A stretch of 64,000 nucleotides of DNA, from the NCBI RefSeq assembly GCF_001518815.1, contig NZ_CP013987.1:1219001-1283000 (forward strand). The letters are read 5' to 3'. The translations under genes were made by a program, and so were the position numbers. Shown in pieces: positions 28,141-36,392 of the stretch (position 1 is its first letter; each line of letters starts with the position of its first letter). A model generated the notes under the pieces. That model searched no databases. It was given only the letters and a program-made list of their open reading frames with translations, and was not told the DNA's origin. The DNA is from Pseudomonas oryzihabitans (GTDB lineage Bacteria > Pseudomonadota > Gammaproteobacteria > Pseudomonadales > Pseudomonadaceae).

Positions 28141-28177
28141 ACGCCTTATCCATGAACACGCTGCGAGGAAACCGGGC

Positions 28178-29449
28178 ATGCCGGGTACGCTGATCAATCG
28201 ACTGAGTTTTCTGGCCCTGGGTGGCCTGATGGTCCTGCAGTTCGGCGTTTTCGAACAGAGCCCGACCAATCCGGTGGGCATCCGCTACGTGGGCGAGTTG
28301 TACCTGGCGATCTGCCTGGGTTTCTTCGTGCTCTTCACCCTAAGCACCTGGCAGCGACCGCAGCGTGACTATCAGCTGCTGATGGGCTTCTGCCTGTTTT
28401 CCACGGCGGTGTTCGTTGGCCTGCCGGCGCTGTTCGCCCAGCTGTTCTGGGGCCAGCCGCTGGTCTATGGCCTCATCGAGGAGCGGCGGGTGCTCTACTG
28501 CTTCAGCGCCTTTCTGGTGCTCTATCTGGCCAAGCGCCTGAATGCCCCCCAGTTCGAAAACCTGATCATCCTGGTCGGGCTGCTTTCGGCACTGCTGTGC
28601 TGGCTGTCCTACTTCAAGATGCTGCCCGACCTGCGCGACGAGGTGAAGGACCTCAGCCGCCCCGGGCGCGCGTCCACGGGCGCGGGGGCCATCTTCTTCG
28701 GCTATTTCATCTGCATCTACTTCGCCGGTCGCGGGCGCTCCTTCATCGACGGCCAGCTGCGCCCCAAGCTGCGTCACGGCATGCTGGCGCTGTTCTTTCT
28801 GGCGACCATCGTGGTGGTGCTGCAGACCCGCCAGCTGATCGTGGTCTGCCTGGTGTTCACCATCCTCGCCCTGCGCGCGCGGCTGGTGGGACCGGCGCTG
28901 TTCGGCGCCATCATCGTGGCGCCGCTGATCCTCTATCCTCACCTCCTGGAAACCCTCGGCTTCAACCTGGATTTCTATGCGCGCTCGGTGCAGGAAGGGC
29001 CAACCGACAACGTTCGGGAAAACACCATTTCCCAGATCATCAACCACCTGCAGCTGTACAACGGCTTGCCCAGCGGCAGCCTGAGCCTGATGTGGAACGA
29101 CGGCTTCAAGCCGATCTTCGGCGACTACTTCTTCCTCTCCGACGTCGGCATCTTCGGCACCGTGTTCCGCTTCGGCTTCCTGTCCGTCCTGGTCATTCCC
29201 ATTGGCCTGGCGGTCCATTACCTGGTCGCGCGCAAGCTGAGCCGGGACCTGGAATTCACCCTGGCGGTGTTCCTCGCCTTCATGACCATCTGGCCGCTGC
29301 AGGGCCTGTTCGAATACCAGGGCACCGCCGCCTTGCTCTTCGTCATGCAGGCGCTCAAGACCTATCACGGCGCGCCCCAGGTAGGGAGGGTGAGTCTGCA
29401 GGAGCGACCGGCTGCCCTGCCGTCCGGTCACCAGCCCTTGCCGGTCTAG
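28178..29449 (+). CDS. O-antigen ligase/polymerase-like membrane protein
   Basis: About 423 residues from ATG 28178 (AGGAAA ribosome site, 6-7 nt spacing; the GTG at 28121 would overlap the upstream gene). About eleven membrane helices surround one large central periplasmic loop (about 255-310), the Wzy/WaaL-like layout. Arg-rich spots such as LQTRQLIVV resemble the conserved arginines of that superfamily, though no family signature is exact. It would polymerise or ligate lipid-linked sugars on the periplasmic side. It likely forms an operon with the preceding membrane protein. Confidence 0.68.
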   Translation: MPGTLINRLSFLALGGLMVLQFGVFEQSPTNPVGIRYVGELYLAICLGFFVLFTLSTWQRPQRDYQLLMGFCLFSTAVFVGLPALFAQLFWGQPLVYGLIEERRVLYCFSAFLVLYLAKRLNAPQFENLIILVGLLSALLCWLSYFKMLPDLRDEVKDLSRPGRASTGAGAIFFGYFICIYFAGRGRSFIDGQLRPKLRHGMLALFFLATIVVVLQTRQLIVVCLVFTILALRARLVGPALFGAIIVAPLILYPHLLETLGFNLDFYARSVQEGPTDNVRENTISQIINHLQLYNGLPSGSLSLMWNDGFKPIFGDYFFLSDVGIFGTVFRFGFLSVLVIPIGLAVHYLVARKLSRDLEFTLAVFLAFMTIWPLQGLFEYQGTAALLFVMQALKTYHGAPQVGRVSLQERPAALPSGHQPLPV

Positions 29450-29458
29450 CGGTCCGTT

Positions 29459-30673
29459 CTAGCAGCCGGTCAGCCGCTCGACGCGACGCTCGCCGGGAAA
29501 GAAGAAGGGACGCAGGCGCACGCCCAGGCTGTTGCCGGCGAAGGCCGCCACCAGCCACAGCCAGCCGTGCAGGCTGCCCGAGGCGATGCCGCTGAAGTAG
29601 GCGCCGATGTTGCAGCCGTAGGCCAGGCGTGCGCCGTAGCCCAGCAGCAGGCCGCCGAGCACCGCCGCGATCAGCGACCGCGCGGGAATGCGCAGGCTGG
29701 GGGCGAAGCGACCGGCCAGGCCGGCGGCGGCCAAGGCACCCAGCATGATGCCGAGGTTCATCACGCTGGTGATGTCGAACCAGAACGGCTCGGCCAGCGC
29801 CCGGGCATTCGCCGGTTGCTGCCAGAAGGCCCAGCCGGACACGTCCAGGCCGAGCAGCCCGGCGCCCTTGGCGCCCCAGAGCGCGAAAGCCGAAGTGACG
29901 CCCCAGGGGCGACCGGCCAGGGCCAGGGTGATGAAGTTGAGCACGGCCAGGGCGATGGCGCCCCAGACCAGCGGCCAGCTGCCGCGCAGCAGGCGCGCCG
30001 CGCCCTGATGTTCGCCGGGGACCGTGACTTCCAGGCTGCCGTGACGACGGCGCTCCAGCACCACCGTGGTCCAGGCGATCAACGCGAACAGCGCCAGGCT
30101 GACCAAGATACCGGGCAGCACGCCCAGGCTGGTCACCAGGGAGGTCGGCGGCAGGCTGGGCAGGGCGAACCACCAGCCCAGGTGGTGGGTGGCGACGAGC
30201 GAACCGATGACGAAGAACAGCAGGGTCACCAGCATCCGCGCATTGCCGCCGCCGGCGGTGAACAGGGTGCCGGAGGCGCAGCCACCGCCCAGTTGCATGC
30301 CGATGCCGAACAGGAAGGCGCCAACCACCACCGAGGTGGACAGCGGCGAGACGTTGCCACGGACCGCCTCGCCGAAAAGGCTGCCAGCGCCCAGGGCGGG
30401 AAAGAACAGCAATACGGCCAGGGCCAGCATCACCATCTGGGCACGCAGGCCGGCGCCGCGGCGGTCACGGATGAAAACTCGCCAGGCCGAGGTGAAGCCA
30501 AAGGCAGCGTGATAAAGGGTAAGGCCCAGCGCGCCGCCCAAGAGCAGCAAGAGTGCCTGGCGGCTACCTGCGGCCTGTCCGACGAAGACCATGCTCAGGG
30601 CGAGCAGGAGCGCGGCCCAGAGAGCGGCCCAGGGCAGGCGCGGGGAGGAAAGCGTGGAGGTCTGCTGCATCAT
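29459..30673 (-). CDS. YeeE/YedE-family sulfur-compound transporter
   Basis: A 404-residue membrane protein with about ten helices and two conserved cysteine-bearing signatures: GGGCASGTL and YGCNIGAYFSGIASGS. These match YeeE/TsuA-type proteins, which take up thiosulfate through conserved cysteines, or YedE selenium-linked relatives. A TusA-like partner gene is not adjacent. The end faces the O-antigen-ligase-like gene with only 9 bp between the two genes. An inverted repeat stands just upstream of the start. Substrate choice (thiosulfate, sulfite or selenium compound) cannot be read. Confidence 0.85.
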   Translation of the reverse strand: MMQQTSTLSSPRLPWAALWAALLLALSMVFVGQAAGSRQALLLLLGGALGLTLYHAAFGFTSAWRVFIRDRRGAGLRAQMVMLALAVLLFFPALGAGSLFGEAVRGNVSPLSTSVVVGAFLFGIGMQLGGGCASGTLFTAGGGNARMLVTLLFFVIGSLVATHHLGWWFALPSLPPTSLVTSLGVLPGILVSLALFALIAWTTVVLERRRHGSLEVTVPGEHQGAARLLRGSWPLVWGAIALAVLNFITLALAGRPWGVTSAFALWGAKGAGLLGLDVSGWAFWQQPANARALAEPFWFDITSVMNLGIMLGALAAAGLAGRFAPSLRIPARSLIAAVLGGLLLGYGARLAYGCNIGAYFSGIASGSLHGWLWLVAAFAGNSLGVRLRPFFFPGERRVERLTGC

Positions 30674-30694
30674 GGTTCCAGTAGGTTCGAACTA

Positions 30695-30719
30695 AAGTCC
30701 GACAATTTTAGTAGGACTT
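30695..30719. promoter_or_regulatory. Inverted repeat upstream of the YeeE/YedE gene
   Basis: AAGTCC and GGACTT, 13 nt apart, flank an AT-rich core (GACAATTTTAGTA), 22 bp upstream of the ATG. This looks like an operator or promoter region; the regulator is unknown. Confidence 0.35.
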
Positions 30720-30774
30720 GTCAGGGAATCCCAGCGGACAGACGCGGCTGCTTGAATGAAAGTGTTACATGTAT

Positions 30775-30789
30775 ATAACCAGTGGTTAT
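30775..30789. promoter_or_regulatory. Inverted repeat upstream of the DUF1615 gene
   Basis: ATAACC-AGT-GGTTAT is a perfect 6-3-6 palindrome in an AT-rich promoter-like stretch (TACATGTATATAACC), about 70 bp before the chosen start. Confidence 0.35.
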
Positions 30790-30858
30790 AAGTCTTCTAG
30801 CTCAGCCTTTTGGCGTGGAGCGTGGTCAAAGCGGCCAAAGAAATCTCTTGGAGCTGCC

Positions 30859-31995
30859 GTGTCATCCGCCCTCGTCTTGCCTGCCATCGTTCTGCCCACC
30901 TGGTCGCGGCTGCGCGGCTGGACCGCCCTCGCTGGTGCACTGGTACTGGCCGGTTGCAGCCTGACGCCCACTTCCCAGGGGCCCACCCGCTCGCCAGCCG
31001 AGGTGCGGGCCGAGCTCTTGCGCCTGCTGCCCGCCAACGTGTCTGATCGGCAGGGCTGGGCGAGCGACATCCAGACCGCCTTCAGCGCCCAGGAGCTCGA
31101 TCCCTCGACGGACAACCTCTGCGCCGTGCTGGCCGTGGCAGAGCAGGAGTCCACCTACCAGGTCGATCCTCCGGTGCCGGGGCTGGGGCGGATCGCCCGC
31201 GAGGAGATTGATCGGCGCGCGGCGCGGGCCTATGTGCCTCAGCTGCTGGTGCGCACGGCGCTCAATCTCCAGTCGCCCAGCGGCAAGACCTATGCCCAGC
31301 GCCTGGACGGTGCCCGTACCGAGCGCGAACTGAGTCTGATCTTCGAGGACTTCATCGCCATGGTGCCTCTGGGTAGCCAGCTGTTCGGACGCTTCAATCC
31401 GGTGCGCACCGGCGGCCCCATGCAGGTCAGCATCGACTTCGCCGAGGCCCATGCCCGCGACTATCCCTATGACCGCGAGGGCTCCATTCGCCACGAGGTG
31501 TTCAGCCGACGTGGTGGCCTCTATTTCGGCACCGCGCATCTGCTCGGTTATCCGGCGGACTATCCCACCCCGCTGTATCGCTTCGCCGATTTCAACGCCG
31601 GCTGGTATGCCAGTCGCAACGCCGCCTTCCAGAGTGCGGTGAGCCGAGCTTCAGGGGTGAAGCTGGCGCTGGATGGTGATCTGGTGGTGCCCGGGTCGCG
31701 GACCCAGGGCGAGACCGAGCGCGCGGTGAATCGCCTGGCCCCGGCACTGGGAATGAGCGACATCGCCATCCGCCACGATCTGGAAGCGGGCAATTCGGAA
31801 GACTTCGCCAAGACCGATCTCTATGCCAAGGTCTATGCCCTGGCGGAGCGCAAGGCCGGCCGCAGCCTGCCGCGTGCCGTCCTGCCGGGCATCACCCTGG
31901 AGAGCCCCAAGATTACCCGCACCCTGACCACCGCCTGGTTCGCCCAGCGGGTGGAAGAGCGCTGGCAGCGCTGCCGGAGCCGCGCCACGCGCTGA
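30859..31995 (+). CDS. DUF1615 lipoprotein
   Basis: About 378 residues. GTG 30859 is chosen because GGAG precedes it by 5 nt and it yields a compact lipoprotein signal with lipobox VLAGC (Cys33). The mature protein has a DUF1615-type body: AVAEQESTYQVDPPVPGLG near 95-115 and FGRFNPVRTGGPMQVSIDFAE near 180-200. The GGPMQV stretch and the Glu in EQES recall lysozyme/transglycosylase-fold proteins, so a cell-wall role is possible but unproven. Outer-membrane or inner-membrane anchoring cannot be decided. It is monocistronic. Confidence 0.82.
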   Translation: MSSALVLPAIVLPTWSRLRGWTALAGALVLAGCSLTPTSQGPTRSPAEVRAELLRLLPANVSDRQGWASDIQTAFSAQELDPSTDNLCAVLAVAEQESTYQVDPPVPGLGRIAREEIDRRAARAYVPQLLVRTALNLQSPSGKTYAQRLDGARTERELSLIFEDFIAMVPLGSQLFGRFNPVRTGGPMQVSIDFAEAHARDYPYDREGSIRHEVFSRRGGLYFGTAHLLGYPADYPTPLYRFADFNAGWYASRNAAFQSAVSRASGVKLALDGDLVVPGSRTQGETERAVNRLAPALGMSDIAIRHDLEAGNSEDFAKTDLYAKVYALAERKAGRSLPRAVLPGITLESPKITRTLTTAWFAQRVEERWQRCRSRATR

Positions 31996-32135
31996 GTGGG
32001 GCAGGGGCCGAACGGCGCTGTCAGGGCGATGAGGGCCAGGGCAAGGTATGGCAATTGGCCAGACTATTGCCCTACCATGGGGAGATGAAGCGGCCTTACG
32101 CCGTACGGTTCTGGTGTAGTCCCCTAGAGGTCCAG

Positions 32136-32489
32136 ATGACCGATATCCCCGGCTCGCGGTTGACGCTTATCGTCGACCAGCCCACCCCCTCAGCCCGCCA
32201 TCGGCTGCCGCCCCGCGAACAGGCCAAGGCCCTGCGCCTGCTGCGCACCCTGGGCCTCGAAGCCAATACCCCGCCCGAGCTGGTGCTGGCCTGGCTGGAA
32301 CGCCGCGATGGCGGCTGCTCGCTACCGGAAGCGGCGCGCCAGATCGGCCTGGGCAACTGGCTGGGGATCACCACCAGCCTGGCCGACCTCACGCAGAACC
32401 TGGCGCGCTTCGAGGCGGCCTATGCCCTGGACAACGTGCTCGACTCCCTGACCACCCTGGTCGAGCAATCACCGCCCGAGTCCCGCTAG
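32136..32489 (+). CDS. Small conserved-looking hypothetical protein
   Basis: 117 residues from ATG 32136 with AGAGGT upstream; an earlier ATG at 32085 (after GGGGAG) would add 17 residues. The protein is soluble, helical and rich in Leu and Ala. No signal peptide, membrane helix or known motif is seen. It meets the lactonase gene tail to tail with 3 bp between. I do not recognise it. Confidence 0.6.
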   Translation: MTDIPGSRLTLIVDQPTPSARHRLPPREQAKALRLLRTLGLEANTPPELVLAWLERRDGGCSLPEAARQIGLGNWLGITTSLADLTQNLARFEAAYALDNVLDSLTTLVEQSPPESR

Positions 32490-32492
32490 CGG

Positions 32493-33572
32493 CTAGAGTC
32501 CGGCGCCGCGGATGTTGACGTAGAGGCTATAGAGCGAGTGGGAGCCGGCCATGAACAGCCGGTTGCCTTCCGGGCCACCAAAGCAGAGGTTGGGGCAGCG
32601 TTCCGGCAGATGGATATGCCCCAGTGCCTTGCCGCTGGGATCGAACACCCGCACGCCATCGAGCACCTCGGGCTTGGCCGCCGGGGCGCCGCTGCTACCC
32701 CAGCCGCACCAGAGATTGCCCGCCACGTCGCACTTGATGCCATCCAGGGCGCCGAACTCCAGCGCCTCGATGTGCTTGCGGCGCTCGCCCAGGCTGCCGT
32801 CGTCCTTGACGGTATAGGCCCATACCAGGCGATTGGGCTTGGCGCGGCCCTCGACCACATAGAGCAGCTTTTCGTCCGGCGAGAAGGCCAGGCCATTGGG
32901 GCCGTTGAGGTCGCCGATCACCCGGGTGACCGCCAGACTCTCGCCGTCGATGCGATAGACCCCGTCGGGTTGCTCGGTCTTCACGCGATGGCCCTCGTAA
33001 TCGCTGTTCGCCTGGAACGGCGGATCGCTGAACCAGATGGAGCCATCCCGCTTGACCACCACGTCGTTGGGGGAGTTGAACGGCTTGCCCTCGAAGCCAT
33101 CGGCCAGCACCGTGATGCGGCCATCGTGCTCGGTGCGGGTGACCCGCCGGCCCTGGCCGTGGGTGGTGGAACCTTCGCAGGCGATCAGTCGGCCCTGACG
33201 GTCGCGGGTCAGGCCATTGGAGAAATTCGACTGGGCGCGATAGGTGTCCAGCCGACCGCTGACCTCATCCCAGCGGATGATGCGGTTGTTGGGGATGTCG
33301 CTCATCAGCAGGTAGTTGCCGTCGCCGATCCAGACTGGCCCCTCGGCCCAGCGCAGACCGGTGGCCAGACGCTCGACGCTGGCATTGAAGAGGCGCAGTT
33401 CCAGGAAGCGGTCATCAAGGATCTCGATGAGCGGATCGGGATAGCGTTGGCTTAGGGGTTCGGCGGCACGGGCGAGGCTGGGCAGCGTGAGGGCGGCGCC
33501 GCAGACCAGGCCGCCCTGGAGCAGCCGGCGACGTGACAATGGCCGAGTGAGACCCGGATGGGAGTCGTGCAT
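32493..33572 (-). CDS. Tat-exported SMP-30/gluconolactonase-family lactonase
   Basis: A 359-residue protein with a twin-arginine signal (PLSRRRLLQGG, then a hydrophobic stretch ending near LARAA). The six-blade propeller shows metal-site motifs: AEGPVW, FNSPNDVVV, NGPNGLAFSPDE and LDGIKCD. Members hydrolyse aldonolactones or similar lactones with a divalent metal; this one acts in the periplasm. An A-rich AAN-repeat leader and an upstream palindrome suggest catabolite repression and control by a sugar-acid-type repressor. It is monocistronic, so its substrate is a guess. Confidence 0.87.
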   Translation of the reverse strand: MHDSHPGLTRPLSRRRLLQGGLVCGAALTLPSLARAAEPLSQRYPDPLIEILDDRFLELRLFNASVERLATGLRWAEGPVWIGDGNYLLMSDIPNNRIIRWDEVSGRLDTYRAQSNFSNGLTRDRQGRLIACEGSTTHGQGRRVTRTEHDGRITVLADGFEGKPFNSPNDVVVKRDGSIWFSDPPFQANSDYEGHRVKTEQPDGVYRIDGESLAVTRVIGDLNGPNGLAFSPDEKLLYVVEGRAKPNRLVWAYTVKDDGSLGERRKHIEALEFGALDGIKCDVAGNLWCGWGSSGAPAAKPEVLDGVRVFDPSGKALGHIHLPERCPNLCFGGPEGNRLFMAGSHSLYSLYVNIRGAGL

Positions 33573-33580
33573 GAGGCAGG

Positions 33581-33598
33581 TCCTTGCTTGTTATTGTT
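33581..33598 (-). promoter_or_regulatory. Candidate Hfq/Crc A-rich motif at the lactonase ribosome site
   Basis: On the minus strand AACAATAACAAGCAAGGA combines four AAN-type triplets with the Shine-Dalgarno AAGGA, 8 nt before the ATG. This is among the best matches to Hfq/Crc targets in the window. Confidence 0.5.
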
Positions 33599-33643
33599 GG
33601 ACGAGACGATACGCATCAGCCCGGCGAGCCAGGTTGATCGTAC

Positions 33644-33656
33644 GACATCATATGTC
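33644..33656. promoter_or_regulatory. Palindromic operator candidate upstream of the lactonase
   Basis: GACATCATATGTC is a perfect 5-3-5 palindrome 72 bp before the start codon and resembles the GTCATCGTATGAC palindrome in front of the sugar-acid dehydratase (same arm and spacer lengths; CAT/ATG at the inner ends). Confidence 0.4.
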
Positions 33657-33688
33657 TTGTGGTGGGTCGCGCCAACCCGGGTGCTGAC

Positions 33689-34936
33689 CTAGTCGGCGTC
33701 CAGCACCAGGCAGGTACGGCCACGGCCCTCGCGCTTGGCCTGATAGAGACGGCGATCGGCTTCGTGCAGGAAACCTTCGAGGTCGTTGGCGAGGCCACTG
33801 AAGACGCCCGCACTGAACGACAGCGGTGGCGCGCCGGGGGCATAGGTCTGGGCGTGGCAGTAACGCCGCAACAGATCCAGTGCCTGCAGCAACTGCTCCG
33901 GCGGCATCCGGCTGACCAGGGCGAATTCCTCGCCACCCAGGCGACCGGTCAGGTCCTGGGGCAGGGTGCGCGCCAGGGCCTGGGCGAACACCACCAGGGC
34001 GCTGTCGCCACTGGCATGACCGTATTCGTCGTTGATGCGCTTGAAGTGATCCAGGTCGAGCATGGCGACGCTGAGCGACCGCCCCTCGCGCTCGGCCTGG
34101 CGAAACCAGTCCCGGGCCTGATCCTGGAAGGCGCGGCGATTGCGCAGGCCGGTGAGGGAATCGTACTGGGCGGCATGGGTCAGGGCGCGCATGAGATCCC
34201 GACGCTCCAGGGTCGAGACCACCCGGCAGTTGAGCTCCTCGGGGCAGAAGGGTTTGCGCAGGAAGTCGTCGGCGCCCTGCTTGATGAACTTGGCGCTGAG
34301 CGACCCCTTCTCGTCCGCTGACAGCCCGATGATGCTGAGATCGTGACGCCGTAGCTTCTGGCGCAGCAGCTGCACCAGTTCGAAACCGCTGATGCCGGGC
34401 ATGCTGTGGTCCACCACCAGCAGGTCGATGTCCGGCTGCTCCTGCAGCAGGCGCAGGGCCTCGTTGCCATCGCAGGCATCCAGCAACTGGTAGCGGTGGG
34501 GCGTCAGCACGTGGCGGATGTAGTTGCGGGTGGCGTCGGAATCCTCGGCGATCAGGATCTTCACCGCGGTATTGCTATCCAGCCGGCGCAGCAGGCGGAA
34601 GGCGAATTCGTAGGAGTACTGGCTCTCCTTGAGCACATAGTCGACCACGCCCTTGGTCAAGAGGTCGTCGCGCCGACGTTCGTCGTAGGAGCCGCTCAGG
34701 ACGATGCAGGGCAGCCGATAGCGCAGCACCAGGTCAACGCTTTCGCCATTGGCGGCGTCGGGCAGGTTGAGATCCACCAGGGCGGCGAAGAAGAGGTTGG
34801 CCGAGGTCTCCAGCATCAGCTCGGCTTCGGCCAGGGTGGCGCAGAACACCGGCTCGAATTCGCGCTGCTGCCGAAAGAGGTGCGCCAGGATCTTGAGGAC
34901 CATGGGGCTGTCTTCGATGACCAGGATGGAACGCAC
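33689..34936 (-). CDS. Response regulator with two receiver domains and a GGDEF cyclase
   Basis: 415 residues: a first receiver-like domain (LVIEDSPMV start, Asp in ALVDLNLP), a second receiver (ILIAEDSDATRN, phospho-Asp in LLVVDHSMPGISG, KPF lysine) and a C-terminal GGDEF domain with intact GGEEF and LDLDHFKRINDEYGH. It should make c-di-GMP under control of a histidine kinase, which is not encoded nearby. No RxxD inhibitory site is seen at the usual place. It is one of three consecutive c-di-GMP genes on this strand but has its own sigma-28-like promoter and about 120 bp of leader. Confidence 0.92.
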   Translation of the reverse strand: MRSILVIEDSPMVLKILAHLFRQQREFEPVFCATLAEAELMLETSANLFFAALVDLNLPDAANGESVDLVLRYRLPCIVLSGSYDERRRDDLLTKGVVDYVLKESQYSYEFAFRLLRRLDSNTAVKILIAEDSDATRNYIRHVLTPHRYQLLDACDGNEALRLLQEQPDIDLLVVDHSMPGISGFELVQLLRQKLRRHDLSIIGLSADEKGSLSAKFIKQGADDFLRKPFCPEELNCRVVSTLERRDLMRALTHAAQYDSLTGLRNRRAFQDQARDWFRQAEREGRSLSVAMLDLDHFKRINDEYGHASGDSALVVFAQALARTLPQDLTGRLGGEEFALVSRMPPEQLLQALDLLRRYCHAQTYAPGAPPLSFSAGVFSGLANDLEGFLHEADRRLYQAKREGRGRTCLVLDAD

Positions 34937-35008
34937 CGGTAACTCCTGCAGGGCAAAGGTCGGCCGAGAGCGGGTCTGGCGTCAGGTGAAGCGATGATTC
35001 GCCTAGGC

Positions 35009-35035
35009 GTATCGGCCGAAGGATCGGCGACTTGA
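35009..35035 (-). promoter_or_regulatory. Candidate sigma-28 promoter of the REC-REC-GGDEF gene
   Basis: TCAAGTCG is followed after exactly 11 nt by GCCGATAC on the minus strand, 73 bp upstream of the start. The -10 element matches FliA at 7 of 8 and the -35 at 5 of 8. It overlaps the inverted repeat at 35017-35053, so part of the match could be chance. Confidence 0.45.
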
Positions 35036-35053
35036 ATGGCCGCCGATCCTTCG
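35017..35053 (-). terminator. Perfect 13-bp inverted repeat after the GAF-EAL gene
   Basis: CGAAGGATCGGCG and CGCCGATCCTTCG flank an 11-nt loop, 3 bp beyond the GAF-EAL stop codon. No T run follows, so it is a weak or Rho-assisted terminator, or an RNA-stability hairpin. Confidence 0.55.
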
Positions 35054-35055
35054 AT

Positions 35056-36309
35056 TCAGCTGTCCTGCTGGCCTTCGAGTTGGCGCTGCCGGGGCAGGCG
35101 CAGGGCGTCGTCGCGCGGTAGCGGGCGACTCAGCAGGTTGCCCTGCACCTTGTCCACCTGCAAGGCCTTGAGGGTCGCCAGTTCGGCGAGGGTTTCCACG
35201 CCCTCGGCGATCACTTCCTTACGCGTCTCGCGGGCGAAGGCGATGATGGCCGAGGCCAGCGCCCGGCGTTCGGCGTCGCTGTCGATGTCACGGACCAGGC
35301 TCATGTCCAGCTTGATCATGTCCGGGCGCAGCTTGAGGATGTGCCTCAGGCTCGAATAACCGGCGCCGGCATCGTCGATGGCCAGGCGCACGCCCTGCGC
35401 CCGCAAGGGTCGCAACTGGGCGTGGAGGGCGTCGTAGTCGTTCACCTCGGCGTGCTCGGTGATCTCCAGCACCAGCCGTCCCGGCGGATTGCCAGCCAGC
35501 AGCACGGGCAGGCGGCCGGCCAGGATGGTCTGCGGTGAACAGTTCATGGTCAGGTAGGTATCGTCCGGCAGGCTTTGCAGACCTTGCAACGCATAGCGCA
35601 TGGCGCTCTCTTCGAGTTCGTCGCCCAGACCAACGGCGCTGGCCTCGGAAAACCACAGGTCGGGGCTGCGTTGCGGTGGGCAATGGAAGCGCGACAGGGA
35701 TTCCCAGCCGGCAATGCGTAGATCGGCCAGGTAATAGATCGGTTGGTAGACGATGCTGGGTTGATGGGCGGCCACCGCGCCCTGGATACGCTGGCGCATC
35801 TCCACCTGGCCGCGGCGGCTGGAAGCATCCAGGCTGAGACGATCCGCCACCAGTTCGGCGAAGGTTCGTACCAGTTCCAGATCGCGCGGACTCAAGGTCG
35901 GATCAGGCTGGTACTTGAAGCAACAGAAGGTGCCATAGAGTTCGCCATCGCTGAGACGGACAGGCACGCTCAGGTGCGCACCGATGGGGACGGCGCGGGT
36001 TTCCGGGATCAAGCGGGTGGCGCCGATGGCGCGGGTATCGGGGATGAGTTCAGGCAGATGACCGGTGACCACCTGCTGGCAATAGCCCTGGCTGAGCGGC
36101 AGCGCATCACCGGCCTTGATCGGCGCGTCGGGCTCGGCATCGACATTGCGGAAGACGCGATCCTGCTGACGAAATTCGGCCAGAAAGGCCACGTCCATGT
36201 TCAGATGGGTGCGCAGCGCGTGCAGCACCTTGTCGATGCAGCCCTGACTGCTCAGATTGCCGGTATCCAGGCCAACCACGTCCAACAACTCGGTACCTGA
36301 TTCCCTCAT
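35056..36309 (-). CDS. GAF-EAL c-di-GMP phosphodiesterase
   Basis: 417 residues: an N-terminal GAF-like domain (about 15-160, with LSVPVRLSDGELYGTFCCFK) and an EAL domain from about 175. The EAL signature reads ESL, but the catalytic Glu is kept and the other residues are present: MNCSPQT, LEITEHAE, AIDDAGAGYSS, KLDMS, AEGVET and VQGNLL. It should degrade c-di-GMP to pGpG in response to a small ligand or signal sensed by GAF. It lies between two other c-di-GMP genes, with 84-120 bp gaps, so it may have its own promoter. Confidence 0.92.
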   Translation of the reverse strand: MRESGTELLDVVGLDTGNLSSQGCIDKVLHALRTHLNMDVAFLAEFRQQDRVFRNVDAEPDAPIKAGDALPLSQGYCQQVVTGHLPELIPDTRAIGATRLIPETRAVPIGAHLSVPVRLSDGELYGTFCCFKYQPDPTLSPRDLELVRTFAELVADRLSLDASSRRGQVEMRQRIQGAVAAHQPSIVYQPIYYLADLRIAGWESLSRFHCPPQRSPDLWFSEASAVGLGDELEESAMRYALQGLQSLPDDTYLTMNCSPQTILAGRLPVLLAGNPPGRLVLEITEHAEVNDYDALHAQLRPLRAQGVRLAIDDAGAGYSSLRHILKLRPDMIKLDMSLVRDIDSDAERRALASAIIAFARETRKEVIAEGVETLAELATLKALQVDKVQGNLLSRPLPRDDALRLPRQRQLEGQQDS

Positions 36310-36392
36310 GTCCTCACTCCCGGGAAACTACGACCTGAACCAGTGTAGAGCCTGGAATGAATTTGTCAGTCAAATGACCTCGTCCTTTCGAC

